Source: Zhenpiania hominis
Lineage (GTDB): Bacteria; Bacillota; Clostridia; Peptostreptococcales; Anaerovoracaceae
Assembly (NCBI RefSeq): GCF_014333425.1
Contig: NZ_JACRYT010000004.1
Coordinates: forward strand, 1-64,000
Direction: 5' to 3'
Length of the DNA: 64,000 bases
The position numbers and the translations under genes are program-made. The first letter of the stretch is position 1, and every line of letters starts with the position of its first letter. Below the pieces are notes generated by a model. That model was not told the origin of the DNA. It ran no database searches and was given only the letters and a program-made list of their open reading frames with translations. Positions 44,546 to 53,358 of the stretch are shown here, piece after piece.

Positions 44546-45118
44546 ATGAAGGCGTTAAAAGAAAGAATCAAAAAAGACGGTGAGGCTATCGGCACAGAAG
44601 TGGTAAAAGTCGACGGTTTTCTCAACCACCAGATTGATGTACAGTTTATGAGCCAGCTCGGAAAGGAATTTCGCAGACGATTCGCGGATCTTAAGATCGA
44701 TAAAATTCTGACTGTGGAAGCCAGTGGGATTGCCATTGCCTGTATGACTGCGCCATGGTTTGGATATCCTCCGGTTGTGTTCGCGAAAAAGACAAAGCCG
44801 AATACTATGACCGATGAATTTTACGGCGCGGAGGCGCGATCGTTTACCAAAGGGACCGTTTCTATTATACGTGTATCAAAAAAATATCTTCATCAGGGAG
44901 ATCGAATTCTGATTTTGGATGATTTCCTGGCCCACGGTGAGGCGGCGACCGCGATGACCCAGCTGGTATCTCAGGCGGGCGCGGAAGTCGCGGGAATTGG
45001 AGCGGTGATTGAAAAGGGCTTTCAGGGAGGCGGAGATCGTCTGCGGAAAGCGGGCTTCCGGCTGGAGTCGCTGGCCATCATAGAGAAGATTGAAAAGGGA
45101 AAAATACGATTCGTGTAA
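44546..45118 (+). CDS. xpt: Xanthine phosphoribosyltransferase
   Basis: Xpt salvages xanthine to XMP with PRPP. The 190-residue protein has the PRPP loop ILILDDFLAHGEA and the N-terminal MKALKERI and VEASGIAIA segments of Firmicute Xpt. TTAGGAGAG gives the start, ten bases after lepB. There is no purine riboswitch directly upstream, in contrast with Bacillus. The nucleoside importer that follows makes a purine-salvage neighbourhood. Confidence 0.95.
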   Translation: MKALKERIKKDGEAIGTEVVKVDGFLNHQIDVQFMSQLGKEFRRRFADLKIDKILTVEASGIAIACMTAPWFGYPPVVFAKKTKPNTMTDEFYGAEARSFTKGTVSIIRVSKKYLHQGDRILILDDFLAHGEAATAMTQLVSQAGAEVAGIGAVIEKGFQGGGDRLRKAGFRLESLAIIEKIEKGKIRFV

Positions 45119-45145
45119 AATTTTGCTGTTTTTTCGATAAAGAAC

Positions 45146-45175
45146 TTTACAAGCGAATTGATCCATGGATATAAT
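45146..45175 (+). promoter_or_regulatory. Promoter of the nucleoside importer operon
   Basis: TTTACA (45146-45151), 18 bases, TATAAT (45170-45175), ahead of a leader of about 45 bases with AAAGGAG. No purine riboswitch fold is visible in this short leader. Confidence 0.7.
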
Positions 45176-45225
45176 GGGGTGTATCTTATTTCATTTACTT
45201 ATATGAGGCAAAGGAGAAAGAAAAC

Positions 45226-46344
45226 ATGAAAAAAGTTTTGGCAGTATTGCTGGCGTTCGTGATGATCTTCAGCCTTGCGGCCTGCGGAGGCAGCAGTGAG
45301 GAAGAAGGCAGCGCGGATGGAACAAAGGTTGGATGTATTTTCATCGGCTCGATCAATGACGGCGGTTTTTCCGAATGTATGAATGAGGGCCTGGAAAAAG
45401 CGGCCAAAGAAAACGGAATGACTCTTGTGAAAAAAGAGAATGTAAGCGATTCGGACAAGCAGGCTTCAAGAGACGCGGCAACAAACCTGATTGACCAGGG
45501 ATGCGAGGTAATCGTGGGATGTTCCTTCGGATTCGGAGAATCCTTGAAGGAGCTGGCGGATTCCGGTGATTATGATAATATCACATTCCTGCATTTTTCC
45601 GGAAACTATCAGAATGAAACCAATATGGAAAACTTCTTCGGTTCCATGGAAGAGGCAAGATATCTGTCCGGAATGGCAGCGGCAGCTACCAGCAAAGACG
45701 GCGTACTCGGCTATGTAGCGGCGTATCCTTATACGGAAGTTCAGATTGGAATCAACGCGTTTACTCTGGGCGCGCAGGCAGTGAACCCGGATGTGGAAGT
45801 AAAAGTTGTATATATCAATACCTGGGGTGACGCGGAGCTTGAAAAAGCCGCGGCAGAACAGCTGATCAGCGCGGGATGCGATGTTCTGACCTATCACGCG
45901 GACTCTACGGCAACTCAGCTTGCCGCGAAGGAAGCGGGAATTTATACAACCGGATGGAACTATAATAATAACGTCGCGGGAGACAGCTATATTACAGCGC
46001 CTTACTGGGATATGTACGCGTACTTCAACCCGACCTTCAAGGCAATCAACGACGGAACCTTCAAGCCGACCGGCAACCAGCCGTTCAGCAGCTACGGCTC
46101 CATGCAGAGCGGCCTGATCTGTCTGGATGAACTGGGAGACGCGGTTCCAGAAGACGCGAAGACAAAGATCGCGGAAGTGGAAGAACAGATGAAAGCCGGC
46201 GAATTTAAAGTGTTCTCCGGAGAGATTAAATATAACAACGGCAAGACCCTGTGCAAGGACGGACAGACCCTGACAGATCAGGAGATCTGGAAGATTTCCG
46301 GCGAAGTAGAGGGCGTGACGGCAACATCGAATGAAAGCAACTAA
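45226..46344 (+). CDS. BMP-family nucleoside-binding lipoprotein
   Basis: The solute-binding subunit of a purine nucleoside ABC importer. The 372-residue precursor has a lipoprotein signal peptide (MKKVLAVLLAFVMIF, lipobox LAAC with Cys20), a Ser/Glu-rich linker and the BMP fold (GSINDGGFSECMNEGL, GCSFGFGESL, FNPTFKAINDGTFKP). It would be tethered to the outer face of the membrane. The ATPase and two permeases follow, which fixes the role in transport, although the exact ligand is inferred from the family. Confidence 0.93.
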   Translation: MKKVLAVLLAFVMIFSLAACGGSSEEEGSADGTKVGCIFIGSINDGGFSECMNEGLEKAAKENGMTLVKKENVSDSDKQASRDAATNLIDQGCEVIVGCSFGFGESLKELADSGDYDNITFLHFSGNYQNETNMENFFGSMEEARYLSGMAAAATSKDGVLGYVAAYPYTEVQIGINAFTLGAQAVNPDVEVKVVYINTWGDAELEKAAAEQLISAGCDVLTYHADSTATQLAAKEAGIYTTGWNYNNNVAGDSYITAPYWDMYAYFNPTFKAINDGTFKPTGNQPFSSYGSMQSGLICLDELGDAVPEDAKTKIAEVEEQMKAGEFKVFSGEIKYNNGKTLCKDGQTLTDQEIWKISGEVEGVTATSNESN

Positions 46345-46385
46345 AAGAGAAAACAGAAATTAAATAAATGGTGCAGAGGGGAACC

Positions 46386-46408
46386 GGCAAGGTCCCCCTT
46401 GTACTATT
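46386..46408 (+). repeat. Intergenic hairpin after the lipoprotein gene
   Basis: GGGG-(A)-ACC pairs with GGT-CCCC around GGCAA, with few T residues after it. It probably acts as a partial terminator or mRNA-protecting hairpin, allowing more lipoprotein than ATPase to be made. Confidence 0.5.
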
Positions 46409-46433
46409 TATGAAGAAGTTTTGGAGGAGTATC

Positions 46434-47954
46434 GTGCAGCAGGAACTGGCAATCGAAATGAAACATATCAGCAAAACATTCGGAGAACTCAAGGCGAACG
46501 ATGACGTAAACCTGTCTGTCCGCCAGGGGGAAGTCCATGCTTTGCTCGGTGAAAACGGAGCGGGAAAATCCACGCTGATGAATATGCTTTCCGGAATTTA
46601 TACGCCGGATGCCGGCACTATTCGGATCAACGGAAAAGACGTGCATTTCTCATCACCAAAAGACTCCATAAAAATGGGAATCGGTATGATTCACCAGCAC
46701 TTTAAACTGGTGGATGTCATGACGGCAAAGGAGAATATCCTAATCGGACAGCCATCGAGCCTGTTTGTTCATGGAAAGAAGCTGTCCAAGCAGATAAAGG
46801 AATTATCCGATCAATACGGCCTGGATTTGGATCCGGATAAAAAAGTGTATGACATGTCTGTAGGGGAAAAACAGACGCTGGAAATCATGAAGGTTTTGTA
46901 CCGGGGAGCCAGGATTCTGATTATGGACGAGCCGACCGCGGTTCTTACTCCTCAGGAAATCAAAAAGCTGTTCCGTGTCATCCGTAATATGAAAGAACAG
47001 GGATGTTCCATTGTCATCATCACCCATAAACTGAATGAGGTAATGGAAATCTCCGATCGGGTTACCGTGCTCAGGAAAGGGAAATCCATAGAAACGGTCG
47101 TGACAAAGGATGTGGAAGTTTCCAGTCTGATTGAGATGATGGTCGGAAAAAAGGTCGATCTTTCCATCGAAAAGCGGACGTTCCGAGGGAACAAGCCCCT
47201 TTTGTGGCTGGATGAAGTGACGGTTCTTGATAAGGAAGGAAAAGAGGCGCTTTCCAACGTAAGCTTTACGATTAATTCCCACGAAATTGTTGGCGTCGCG
47301 GGCGTCGCGGGAAGCGGGCAGAAAGAGCTTTGCGAAGTGATCGCGGGACTTATCAAGGCGCAGAAAGGCCGGGTATATTTTGACGGCGAGAATATTCTGG
47401 GAAGAACGCCGAGGGAGATTATACGGCTGGGAATCCGCATGGGATTTATTCCGGAGGATCGGCTGGGAATGGGACTGGTGGGTTCCATGGATATTGTGCA
47501 TAATATGGTTCTCAAAGACTATCAGAACCAGCCGGGAATTTTGCTGCAGAGAGGCGAATGTATTAAAAAAGCGAAGAAAATCGTCGAAGAACTGGATATT
47601 CAGACTCCCAGCATTTACACGCCGGTCAAAAAACTGTCCGGGGGGAATGTGCAGAAGGTGCTCTTAGGAAGAGAGATCGACTCCGCTCCCAAGGTGCTGA
47701 TTACCGCCTATGCGGTAAGAGGTCTGGATATCGGCGCGTCCTACAAGATTTACGAACTGCTGAGCGAGCAGAAAGCGCGAGGCGTTGGCGTGCTGTTCGT
47801 AGGAGAAGATCTGGATGTTCTGATGGATCTCTGCGATAAAGTGGTGGTTCTGTGCCATGGAGAAGTGACAGGCATTGTGGAACCGGCAAAAGTAACAAAA
47901 GAAGAGATTGGTCTTCTGATGACGGGAAAACAGGAAGGAGAGGCTCTGGCATAA
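46434..47954 (+). CDS. Nucleoside ABC transporter, double ATPase
   Basis: The 506-residue protein has two ABC domains in tandem, as in sugar and nucleoside importers of the RbsA/YufO type. Domain 1 has Walker A GENGAGKST, signature MSVGEKQTLE and Walker B LIMDEPTAVL. Domain 2 is degenerate, with GVAGSGQKEL in place of Walker A, signature LSGGNVQK and LITAYAVRGLD where a Walker B is expected; such asymmetry is usual in this family. The start is GTG 46434 behind TTGGAGGAG; an ATG-rich frame further upstream lacks a site and runs through the hairpin. The first permease begins at its stop (TAATG). Confidence 0.92.
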   Translation: MQQELAIEMKHISKTFGELKANDDVNLSVRQGEVHALLGENGAGKSTLMNMLSGIYTPDAGTIRINGKDVHFSSPKDSIKMGIGMIHQHFKLVDVMTAKENILIGQPSSLFVHGKKLSKQIKELSDQYGLDLDPDKKVYDMSVGEKQTLEIMKVLYRGARILIMDEPTAVLTPQEIKKLFRVIRNMKEQGCSIVIITHKLNEVMEISDRVTVLRKGKSIETVVTKDVEVSSLIEMMVGKKVDLSIEKRTFRGNKPLLWLDEVTVLDKEGKEALSNVSFTINSHEIVGVAGVAGSGQKELCEVIAGLIKAQKGRVYFDGENILGRTPREIIRLGIRMGFIPEDRLGMGLVGSMDIVHNMVLKDYQNQPGILLQRGECIKKAKKIVEELDIQTPSIYTPVKKLSGGNVQKVLLGREIDSAPKVLITAYAVRGLDIGASYKIYELLSEQKARGVGVLFVGEDLDVLMDLCDKVVVLCHGEVTGIVEPAKVTKEEIGLLMTGKQEGEALA

Positions 47955-49030
47955 TGGATGTTATACGAATTACAAAACGTGACGCTCTGCCCAGAAAACG
48001 GGAAATTCTGATTACGATTCTGGCAGTGGTGCTGTCCATCGTATTTGCGGGAATTATTCTGCTCATTTTCGGCCTGAATCCGCTGCAGATTTTTCAGGAG
48101 ATTATCATGGGATCGGTGGGCACAGGACTGCGTATCAAACAGACGATTATTAAGGCAATCCCGCTGATTATTGCCTCCATGGGCATTATCGTGGCGTTTA
48201 AAATGAAGTTCTGGAATATCGGGGCGGAAGGGCAAATCACGATGGGCGCTCTGGGAGCAAGCTGGGTCGCGCTTAATATGGGAGATGGCGTGCCAAAACC
48301 GCTGATGCTTCTTCTGATGTTTGTGGCCGCGGCTGTCTGCGGAGGAATCTGGGCGTTTATTCCGGCGATCTTTAAAGCAAAGATGGGAACAAACGAAACC
48401 ATATTTACGCTGATGATGAACTATGTGGCGATTAAATTTGTGACCTATCTGCAATATGGCCCGTGGATGGATCCGGCGGCCAACGGATTCCCGCGGATCG
48501 CGACCTTTTCGGATAACGCGGTGCTGCCTTCTATCGGCGGGGTACATATCGGATGGATGATTGCCATTGTGCTGACTGCTTTCGTCTACTTCCTGATTAA
48601 CTATACGAAAACAGGATATGAGATCGCGGTGGTTGGAGAAAGTCTGGATACCGCCAGGTATGCGGGCATGAATATCAGCAAGGTAATTGTAATCGCGATG
48701 CTGATTTCCGGAGGCCTCTGCGGCGTCGTGGGTATGATCCAGGCTTCCGCTATTGAAAAAACACTGGTTGCGGGGATCGCGAACAACTACGGGTTTACCG
48801 CTATCATTACAGCCTGGCTTGCGAAGCTCAATCCGGCCTCCACGCTGGTTGTGTGCGTTGTGTTCGCGATGCTGATTCAGGGAGGAGAGTATATTCAGAT
48901 CGCTCTGGGGGTGCCGAGCGCTGTTTCGGATGTCGTGCAGGGGCTGATCTTGTTCTTTGTTCTGGGAAGCGAGTTTTTCATGCGGTATAAAATCCACTTT
49001 GGAAAACCTTCCGAAAAGGAGGTGGCATAA
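47954..49030 (+). CDS. Nucleoside ABC transporter permease 1
   Basis: A 358-residue permease with about eight to ten membrane helices and the family motifs FWNIGAEGQITMGA, MGTNETIFTLMMNYVA and GESLDTARYAGM (the cytoplasmic coupling loop). It is the YufP-like subunit. The ATG overlaps the ATPase stop codon by one base, so translation is coupled. It ends with a charged tail and is followed by the second permease after three bases. Confidence 0.93.
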   Translation: MDVIRITKRDALPRKREILITILAVVLSIVFAGIILLIFGLNPLQIFQEIIMGSVGTGLRIKQTIIKAIPLIIASMGIIVAFKMKFWNIGAEGQITMGALGASWVALNMGDGVPKPLMLLLMFVAAAVCGGIWAFIPAIFKAKMGTNETIFTLMMNYVAIKFVTYLQYGPWMDPAANGFPRIATFSDNAVLPSIGGVHIGWMIAIVLTAFVYFLINYTKTGYEIAVVGESLDTARYAGMNISKVIVIAMLISGGLCGVVGMIQASAIEKTLVAGIANNYGFTAIITAWLAKLNPASTLVVCVVFAMLIQGGEYIQIALGVPSAVSDVVQGLILFFVLGSEFFMRYKIHFGKPSEKEVA

Positions 49031-49033
49031 ATC

Positions 49034-49960
49034 ATGATCGAATTTCTGGCAGCCTGCGTTGTTGCGGGAACCCCTCTGGCTTTTGCCACCGTCGGGGAAC
49101 TGATTACAGAGAAAACAGGGAATCTGAACCTGGGTGTAGAAGGTATGATGCTGATGGGAGCGGTAATGGGCTTTTTTACAGGACTCAATACGGCAAGCCC
49201 CTTTATGGCGCTTGCGGCGGCGGCCCTGGCGGGAGCCGGCGGCGCGCTGATCTACGCTTTTGTAACGGTCAGCCTGAAAGCGAACCAGGTGGTAACTGGC
49301 CTGACGCTTACGATTTTCGGCACAGGCTTCGCGCAGTTTGTGGGAGAGCCTCTTCTGGGATCTATGGCACCGTCTGAAATTACTTCGTTTTTCAGCAAAA
49401 TCGCCATTCCGGGCCTGGGGCAGATCCCGGTCATCGGTCCGATTTTTTTCCAGCAGGATGTTTTTGTGTATCTGAGTTATGTGATCTGCGCGGCAGCCGC
49501 GGTGTACCTGTACCGGACCAGAATGGGCATGAACCTGAAAGCCCTTGGAGAAAATACAGCGGCAGCCGATGCTTCCGGCATTAACATTAATCTGTATAAA
49601 TACGTGCATATTCTTATCGGAGGAGCCCTCTGCGGCCTGGGCGGAGCGTATCTGTCACTGGTACGTATCCCGATCTGGCAGGAGGATGTAGTAAACGGGC
49701 GCGGCTGGATTGCGGTTGCTCTGGTCATTTTTGTCGCGTGGAACCCGATCAAGGGTTTCTTTGGAGCCGCTTTGTTCGGCGGACTCAGCATTATCGGCCT
49801 GCGTTTTCAGGCCATAGGACTTGGGATCTCCCAGTACCTGGTGGATATGATTCCATATATCGCGACGATTATTATTGTGATTATCAGTACTCATAAGAGG
49901 AAAAAGGAAAGCCAGCCGCCGGGAGATCTGGGGAATAATTACTTCCGGGAAGAACGGTAG
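49034..49960 (+). CDS. Nucleoside ABC transporter permease 2
   Basis: A 308-residue permease of the YufQ type, with FATVGELITEKTGNLNLGVEGM at the N-terminal helices and the coupling loop NLKALGENTAAADASGI. GGAGGTGG overlaps the end of permease 1. It closes the importer operon. The TAG stop at 49958-49960 is followed in the same frame by 34 more sense codons encoding a heptad-patterned helix before a TAA at 50063, so the gene may have lost a C-terminal tail recently or may be read through at a low rate. Confidence 0.92.
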   Translation: MIEFLAACVVAGTPLAFATVGELITEKTGNLNLGVEGMMLMGAVMGFFTGLNTASPFMALAAAALAGAGGALIYAFVTVSLKANQVVTGLTLTIFGTGFAQFVGEPLLGSMAPSEITSFFSKIAIPGLGQIPVIGPIFFQQDVFVYLSYVICAAAAVYLYRTRMGMNLKALGENTAAADASGININLYKYVHILIGGALCGLGGAYLSLVRIPIWQEDVVNGRGWIAVALVIFVAWNPIKGFFGAALFGGLSIIGLRFQAIGLGISQYLVDMIPYIATIIIVIISTHKRKKESQPPGDLGNNYFREER

Positions 49961-50065
49961 CGGGACCGGCTGGAAGAAGAGATCGCGGAGCTGCGATGGA
50001 AAGTTGAAGAACTGGAAAACCAGCTTAAAGAACATATTCGTTTCAAAAAAGACGGCGAATCGTAA
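49961..50065 (+). other. In-frame coiled-coil tail beyond a TAG stop
   Basis: Continuing the permease frame past TAG gives RDRLEEEIAELRW and then KVEELENQLKEHIRFKKDGE, a textbook leucine-zipper-like heptad pattern, ending at TAA 50063-50065. There is no start codon with a ribosome binding site for it. TAG serves as an ordinary stop elsewhere (tex, yaaA, fabF, fabZ), so special decoding is unlikely. Confidence 0.7.
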
Positions 50066-50074
50066 GAGAAAGGC

Positions 50075-50110
50075 TCTCTCGGATGGAAAAATCCGAGAGG
50101 GTCTTTTTTA
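50075..50110 (+). terminator. Terminator of the nucleoside importer operon
   Basis: CTCTCGGAT (50075-50083) pairs perfectly with ATCCGAGAG (50091-50099), followed by GGTCTTTTTT. It lies after the TAA of the extended tail, not after the TAG, as if the gene once ended there. Confidence 0.92.
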
Positions 50111-50118
50111 CAAATGTC

Positions 50119-50146
50119 TTGACACCTGTAAATAAATGTGTAATAT
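50119..50146 (+). promoter_or_regulatory. nadABC promoter with possible NiaR-type palindrome
   Basis: TTGACA (50119-50124), 16 bases, TAATAT (50141-50146). The region 50122-50141 reads ACACCTGTAAATAAATGTGT, an imperfect palindrome that overlaps both boxes; it resembles operators of the niacin repressor NiaR, but the identity is uncertain. Confidence 0.6.
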
Positions 50147-50187
50147 TAGAATTAGTATGTTTATCAGTTGAGTTGAGGAGAAAGACG

Positions 50188-51096
50188 ATGACAGAAATTG
50201 TGAGACAGATACAAAAGCTGAAAGAGGAAAAGGATGTGCTGATTCTGGCGCATTATTATGTAGATGAAGAAGTTCAGAAAGTCGCCGACTGTGTTGGCGA
50301 TTCCTATTATCTCAGCGAAAAAGCCGTAGAGGCGAAGGAAAAAGTCATTTTGTTCTGCGGCGTGTCCTTTATGGGGGAAAGCGCGAAGATCCTGAATCCG
50401 GACAAACTGGTGCTGATGCCGGACAAAGAGGCGGACTGTCCTATGGCCCACATGGCGACAGCGGAAAAGATCCGCAAAGTAAGAGAAGAATACGAGGATC
50501 TGGCGGTCGTATGCTATATCAATTCTACCGCGGAGCTGAAACGGTATTCAGATGTATGTGTGACATCTTCCAATGCCATGAAGATCGTAAGCGCGCTGCC
50601 TAATAAAAATATTCTTTTTGTGCCGGATGAAAATCTGGGAAGATATATCGCTTCCAGACTTCCGGAAAAAAACTTTATTTTTAACGACGGATACTGCTAT
50701 GTGCATAAAGAGATTTCAAAAGCAGACGTGTTAGATGCAAAAAAGCGCTGGCCAGACGCCGAGGTTTTAGCCCATCCGGAATGCCGCATGGAAGTTTTGG
50801 AGGAGGCGGATTATGTGGGCAGCACTTCCGGGATCATTGCCAGGGCCGGAGAAAGCTCTGCCAAAGAGTTTATCATCTGCACGGAGACCGGCGTGTTTTA
50901 CGAGCTGCAAAAAAATAATCCGGACAAACAGTTTCACCCGGCAAAGGAACAGCAGATCTGTTCCGGCATGAAACGGATTACACTGGAAAACGTATTACAT
51001 ACTTTAGAAACGCTGCAGGAGCCGGTGGAAATGGACGAAACCGCCCGGCAGGAAGCGCAGCGGCCCCTGACCAGGATGCTGGAGCTGGCCAGATAA
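50188..51096 (+). CDS. nadA: Quinolinate synthase
   Basis: NadA condenses iminoaspartate with dihydroxyacetone phosphate to quinolinate on a 4Fe-4S cluster. The 302-residue protein shows the triplicated fold with conserved LILAHYYVDEEVQKVAD, FCGVSFMGESAKIL, PDENLGRYIA and AHPECRMEV, with the Cys that bind the cluster in the FCG, CVTSSN/HPEC and later parts. I use ATG 50188 behind GAGGAGAAAG; an upstream in-frame extension would run through the promoter. First gene of a complete nadA-nadB-nadC operon for de novo NAD synthesis. Confidence 0.95.
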   Translation: MTEIVRQIQKLKEEKDVLILAHYYVDEEVQKVADCVGDSYYLSEKAVEAKEKVILFCGVSFMGESAKILNPDKLVLMPDKEADCPMAHMATAEKIRKVREEYEDLAVVCYINSTAELKRYSDVCVTSSNAMKIVSALPNKNILFVPDENLGRYIASRLPEKNFIFNDGYCYVHKEISKADVLDAKKRWPDAEVLAHPECRMEVLEEADYVGSTSGIIARAGESSAKEFIICTETGVFYELQKNNPDKQFHPAKEQQICSGMKRITLENVLHTLETLQEPVEMDETARQEAQRPLTRMLELAR

Positions 51097-51112
51097 AAAG
51101 GAGGACAGCCTC

Positions 51113-52426
51113 ATGGAGAATAAATATGATGTAATCGTGGCGGGCACAGGAGCTTCGGGGATGTTTGCGGCTCTCAGCCTTCCGCGGAATTTAAATGTCC
51201 TTATGATTACAAAGGATAAGACGGAAAACAGCAATTCTTATCTGGCGCAGGGCGGAATCTGCACCTTGAAGGAACCGGGCGACTACGATGCCTTTTTTGA
51301 AGATACCATGCGGGCAGGGAGATTCGAAAACAGCGAGGCTTCCGTACGCTGTATGATTGAACATGCGGCGGAAGTAAACCGGGAACTGATTTCCTATGGC
51401 GTGGAATTCGATAAAAAGGAAGATGGAGATTTCGATTATACGAGAGAAGGAGCCCACAGCGTCTGCCGTATTTTGCATCATAAGGACGTAACGGGAAAGG
51501 AAATTACCAGCAAGCTGATTGCCGCGGCTAGAAAAAGGGAAAATATCGAGATACAGGAATACACCCTGATGATGGATCTGGTAATGGAAGGCGGACGGTG
51601 CTGTGGAATGATTGTACGGGAAGAAGACGGGACGCTGCGCCAGATCGATGCCAAAGCAGTCATACTGGCTACAGGCGGAATGGGCGGACTGTTTGAACAC
51701 TCAACGAATTTCCGCCACATTACGGGCGACAGCTTCGCTATGGCGGCAAAGCATGGAATCTGCCTTAAAAACCTCAACTATATCCAGATTCACCCAACGG
51801 TGCTTTACACCAACAAACCGGGAAGAGGATTTCTGATTTCGGAATCCGTTCGCGGAGAAGGCGCGGTCCTGCTCAATAAAAATGGAGCACGATTTGTGGA
51901 TGAATTGCTTCCGCGGGATGTGGTTTCGGCCGCGATTCAGGAAGAAATCCAGAAGACGCACAGCGAGTGTGTCTGGCTCTCTCTGGAGGGAAAACCGGAA
52001 GAATGGATTCGGACCCGGTTCCCCAATATCTATCAGACCTGCCTGGAAGAAGGATATGATCTGTGCAGCGAACCGATTCCGGTTACGCCGGCGCAGCATT
52101 ATCTGATGGGAGGAATCGAAACCAATACCAGCGGCGAAACCTCCGCGAAGAATCTTTACGCGGTAGGAGAGACCGGCTGTAACGGCGTACACGGCGCCAA
52201 CCGGCTGGCCAGCAACTCTCTGCTGGAGGGCATGGTATTTGCCGGAAGAGCGGCGGAAAAGATCGAACAGACGATCCCGTTTATTTCTTACGGAACAACT
52301 CGGGCGGATCTGGAGGATTACGAAGATTTGGAGGCCTGGAAGAATGCCGGAAGAAAACGGATTATGAACGAAATAAAAAGAAGGGACGAGAAATTTTATG
52401 ATCAATGGTGTCACCACAAAGGTTAA
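51113..52426 (+). CDS. nadB: L-aspartate oxidase
   Basis: NadB oxidises aspartate to iminoaspartate with FAD; in anaerobes fumarate is the likely acceptor. The 437-residue protein has the FAD-binding VAGTGASGMFAAL, the active-site segment SYLAQGGI, the helix HSVCRILHHKDVTG and the C-terminal VGETGCNGVHGANRLASNSL. It is shorter than the roughly 530-residue proteobacterial enzymes because the C-terminal helical domain is absent, as in many Clostridia. AAAAGGAGG gives the start; its end overlaps nadC by 29 bases. Confidence 0.95.
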   Translation: MENKYDVIVAGTGASGMFAALSLPRNLNVLMITKDKTENSNSYLAQGGICTLKEPGDYDAFFEDTMRAGRFENSEASVRCMIEHAAEVNRELISYGVEFDKKEDGDFDYTREGAHSVCRILHHKDVTGKEITSKLIAAARKRENIEIQEYTLMMDLVMEGGRCCGMIVREEDGTLRQIDAKAVILATGGMGGLFEHSTNFRHITGDSFAMAAKHGICLKNLNYIQIHPTVLYTNKPGRGFLISESVRGEGAVLLNKNGARFVDELLPRDVVSAAIQEEIQKTHSECVWLSLEGKPEEWIRTRFPNIYQTCLEEGYDLCSEPIPVTPAQHYLMGGIETNTSGETSAKNLYAVGETGCNGVHGANRLASNSLLEGMVFAGRAAEKIEQTIPFISYGTTRADLEDYEDLEAWKNAGRKRIMNEIKRRDEKFYDQWCHHKG

Positions 52427-53258
52427 TGTTGACCAGTACCTGCTGAGCGCGCTTGCCGAGGATATTACAGGTGAAGATGTGACGACAAACGCGGTTATGC
52501 CGGAGCCGAGACGGGGAACAGCCGAACTGATCTGCAAGCAGGACGGTATCCTCTGTGGTCTTGCGGTATTTGAACGGGTTTTTCAGCTGCTGGATGAGGA
52601 AACGGTGTTCCAAACGGATTTCCGGGATGGTGACGCGGTGAAAAAGGGAGATGTGATCGGAACGGTGACTGGAAATATCCAGGTGCTGCTTTCCGGAGAG
52701 CGGACAGCCCTCAACTATCTGCAGCGTATGAGCGGTATCGCCACCTTTACAAGGGAGATGGTTCAGGAACTTTCCGGCAGCGGGACGAAGCTTTTAGATA
52801 CGAGAAAGACAACGCCCAATATGCGTATCTTTGAAAAATACGCGGTAAAGGTTGGCGGCGCGCGGAATCACCGTTATAATCTGTCTGACGGCGTCCTTTT
52901 GAAAGACAATCATATAGGGGCCGCGGGAAGCGTCGCGGCGGCTGTAAAGATGGCAAGAGAGTACGCGCCCTTTGTCCGCAAAATCGAAGTGGAAGTCGAG
53001 AACCTGGAGCAGCTGCAGGAAGCCCTTGAGGCGGAAGCCGATATCATCATGCTGGATAATATGGACGATGATACCATGCGGGAAGCGGTAAAGCGGACAG
53101 CTGGAAGAGCGCAGCTGGAATGTTCCGGAAATGTGACAAAGGAACGATTAAAGATAATTGCAGAAATCGGAGTGGATTATGTATCCGCCGGAGCGCTGAC
53201 CTACGGCGCACCGATTATGGATCTTTCGTTAAAGAATCTGAGGCCGATTGAAATATAG
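52398..53258 (+). CDS. nadC: Nicotinate-nucleotide pyrophosphorylase (carboxylating)
   Basis: NadC converts quinolinate and PRPP to nicotinate mononucleotide. The 286-residue protein has EDITGEDVTTNAV near the start, LLSGERTALNYLQRMSGIAT, the Arg/Lys motif DTRKTTPNMR, GGARNHRYNLSDGVLLKDNH and the C-terminal YVSAGALTYGAP. It overlaps nadB by 29 bases; a terminator follows, closing the operon. Confidence 0.96.
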   Translation: MINGVTTKVNVDQYLLSALAEDITGEDVTTNAVMPEPRRGTAELICKQDGILCGLAVFERVFQLLDEETVFQTDFRDGDAVKKGDVIGTVTGNIQVLLSGERTALNYLQRMSGIATFTREMVQELSGSGTKLLDTRKTTPNMRIFEKYAVKVGGARNHRYNLSDGVLLKDNHIGAAGSVAAAVKMAREYAPFVRKIEVEVENLEQLQEALEAEADIIMLDNMDDDTMREAVKRTAGRAQLECSGNVTKERLKIIAEIGVDYVSAGALTYGAPIMDLSLKNLRPIEI

Positions 53259-53265
53259 GATAGCA

Positions 53266-53297
53266 GGCCGCCGCATTTTGTGGCGGTTCTTTTTTTT
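53266..53297 (+). terminator. Terminator of the nad operon
   Basis: CCGCC (53268-53272) pairs with GGCGG (53282-53286), followed by TTCTTTTTTTT. Confidence 0.8.
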
Positions 53298-53324
53298 CAC
53301 ACAAGTCGCATAATATGTTACAAT
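53296..53324 (+). promoter_or_regulatory. Promoter of the DJ-1 gene
   Basis: TTCACA (53296-53301), 17 bases, TACAAT (53319-53324), starting immediately after the nad terminator. Confidence 0.65.
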
Positions 53325-53358
53325 ACTAAAAGAAAAAAACGATACAGGAGGTAGTAAT

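Noticed and set aside
44480..45225. Purine riboswitch upstream of xpt or the nucleoside importer
   Set aside because: xpt starts ten bases after lepB and the importer leader is only about 45 bases; neither has room for the fold.
47750..49609. 619-residue open frame on the minus strand
   Set aside because: Antisense of the two nucleoside permeases and the ATPase; His/Arg/Asp-rich nonsense sequence.
49958..49960. Pyrrolysine decoding of TAG
   Set aside because: TAG is the normal stop of tex, yaaA, fabF and fabZ in this window, and no pyl genes or methylamine methyltransferases are seen.
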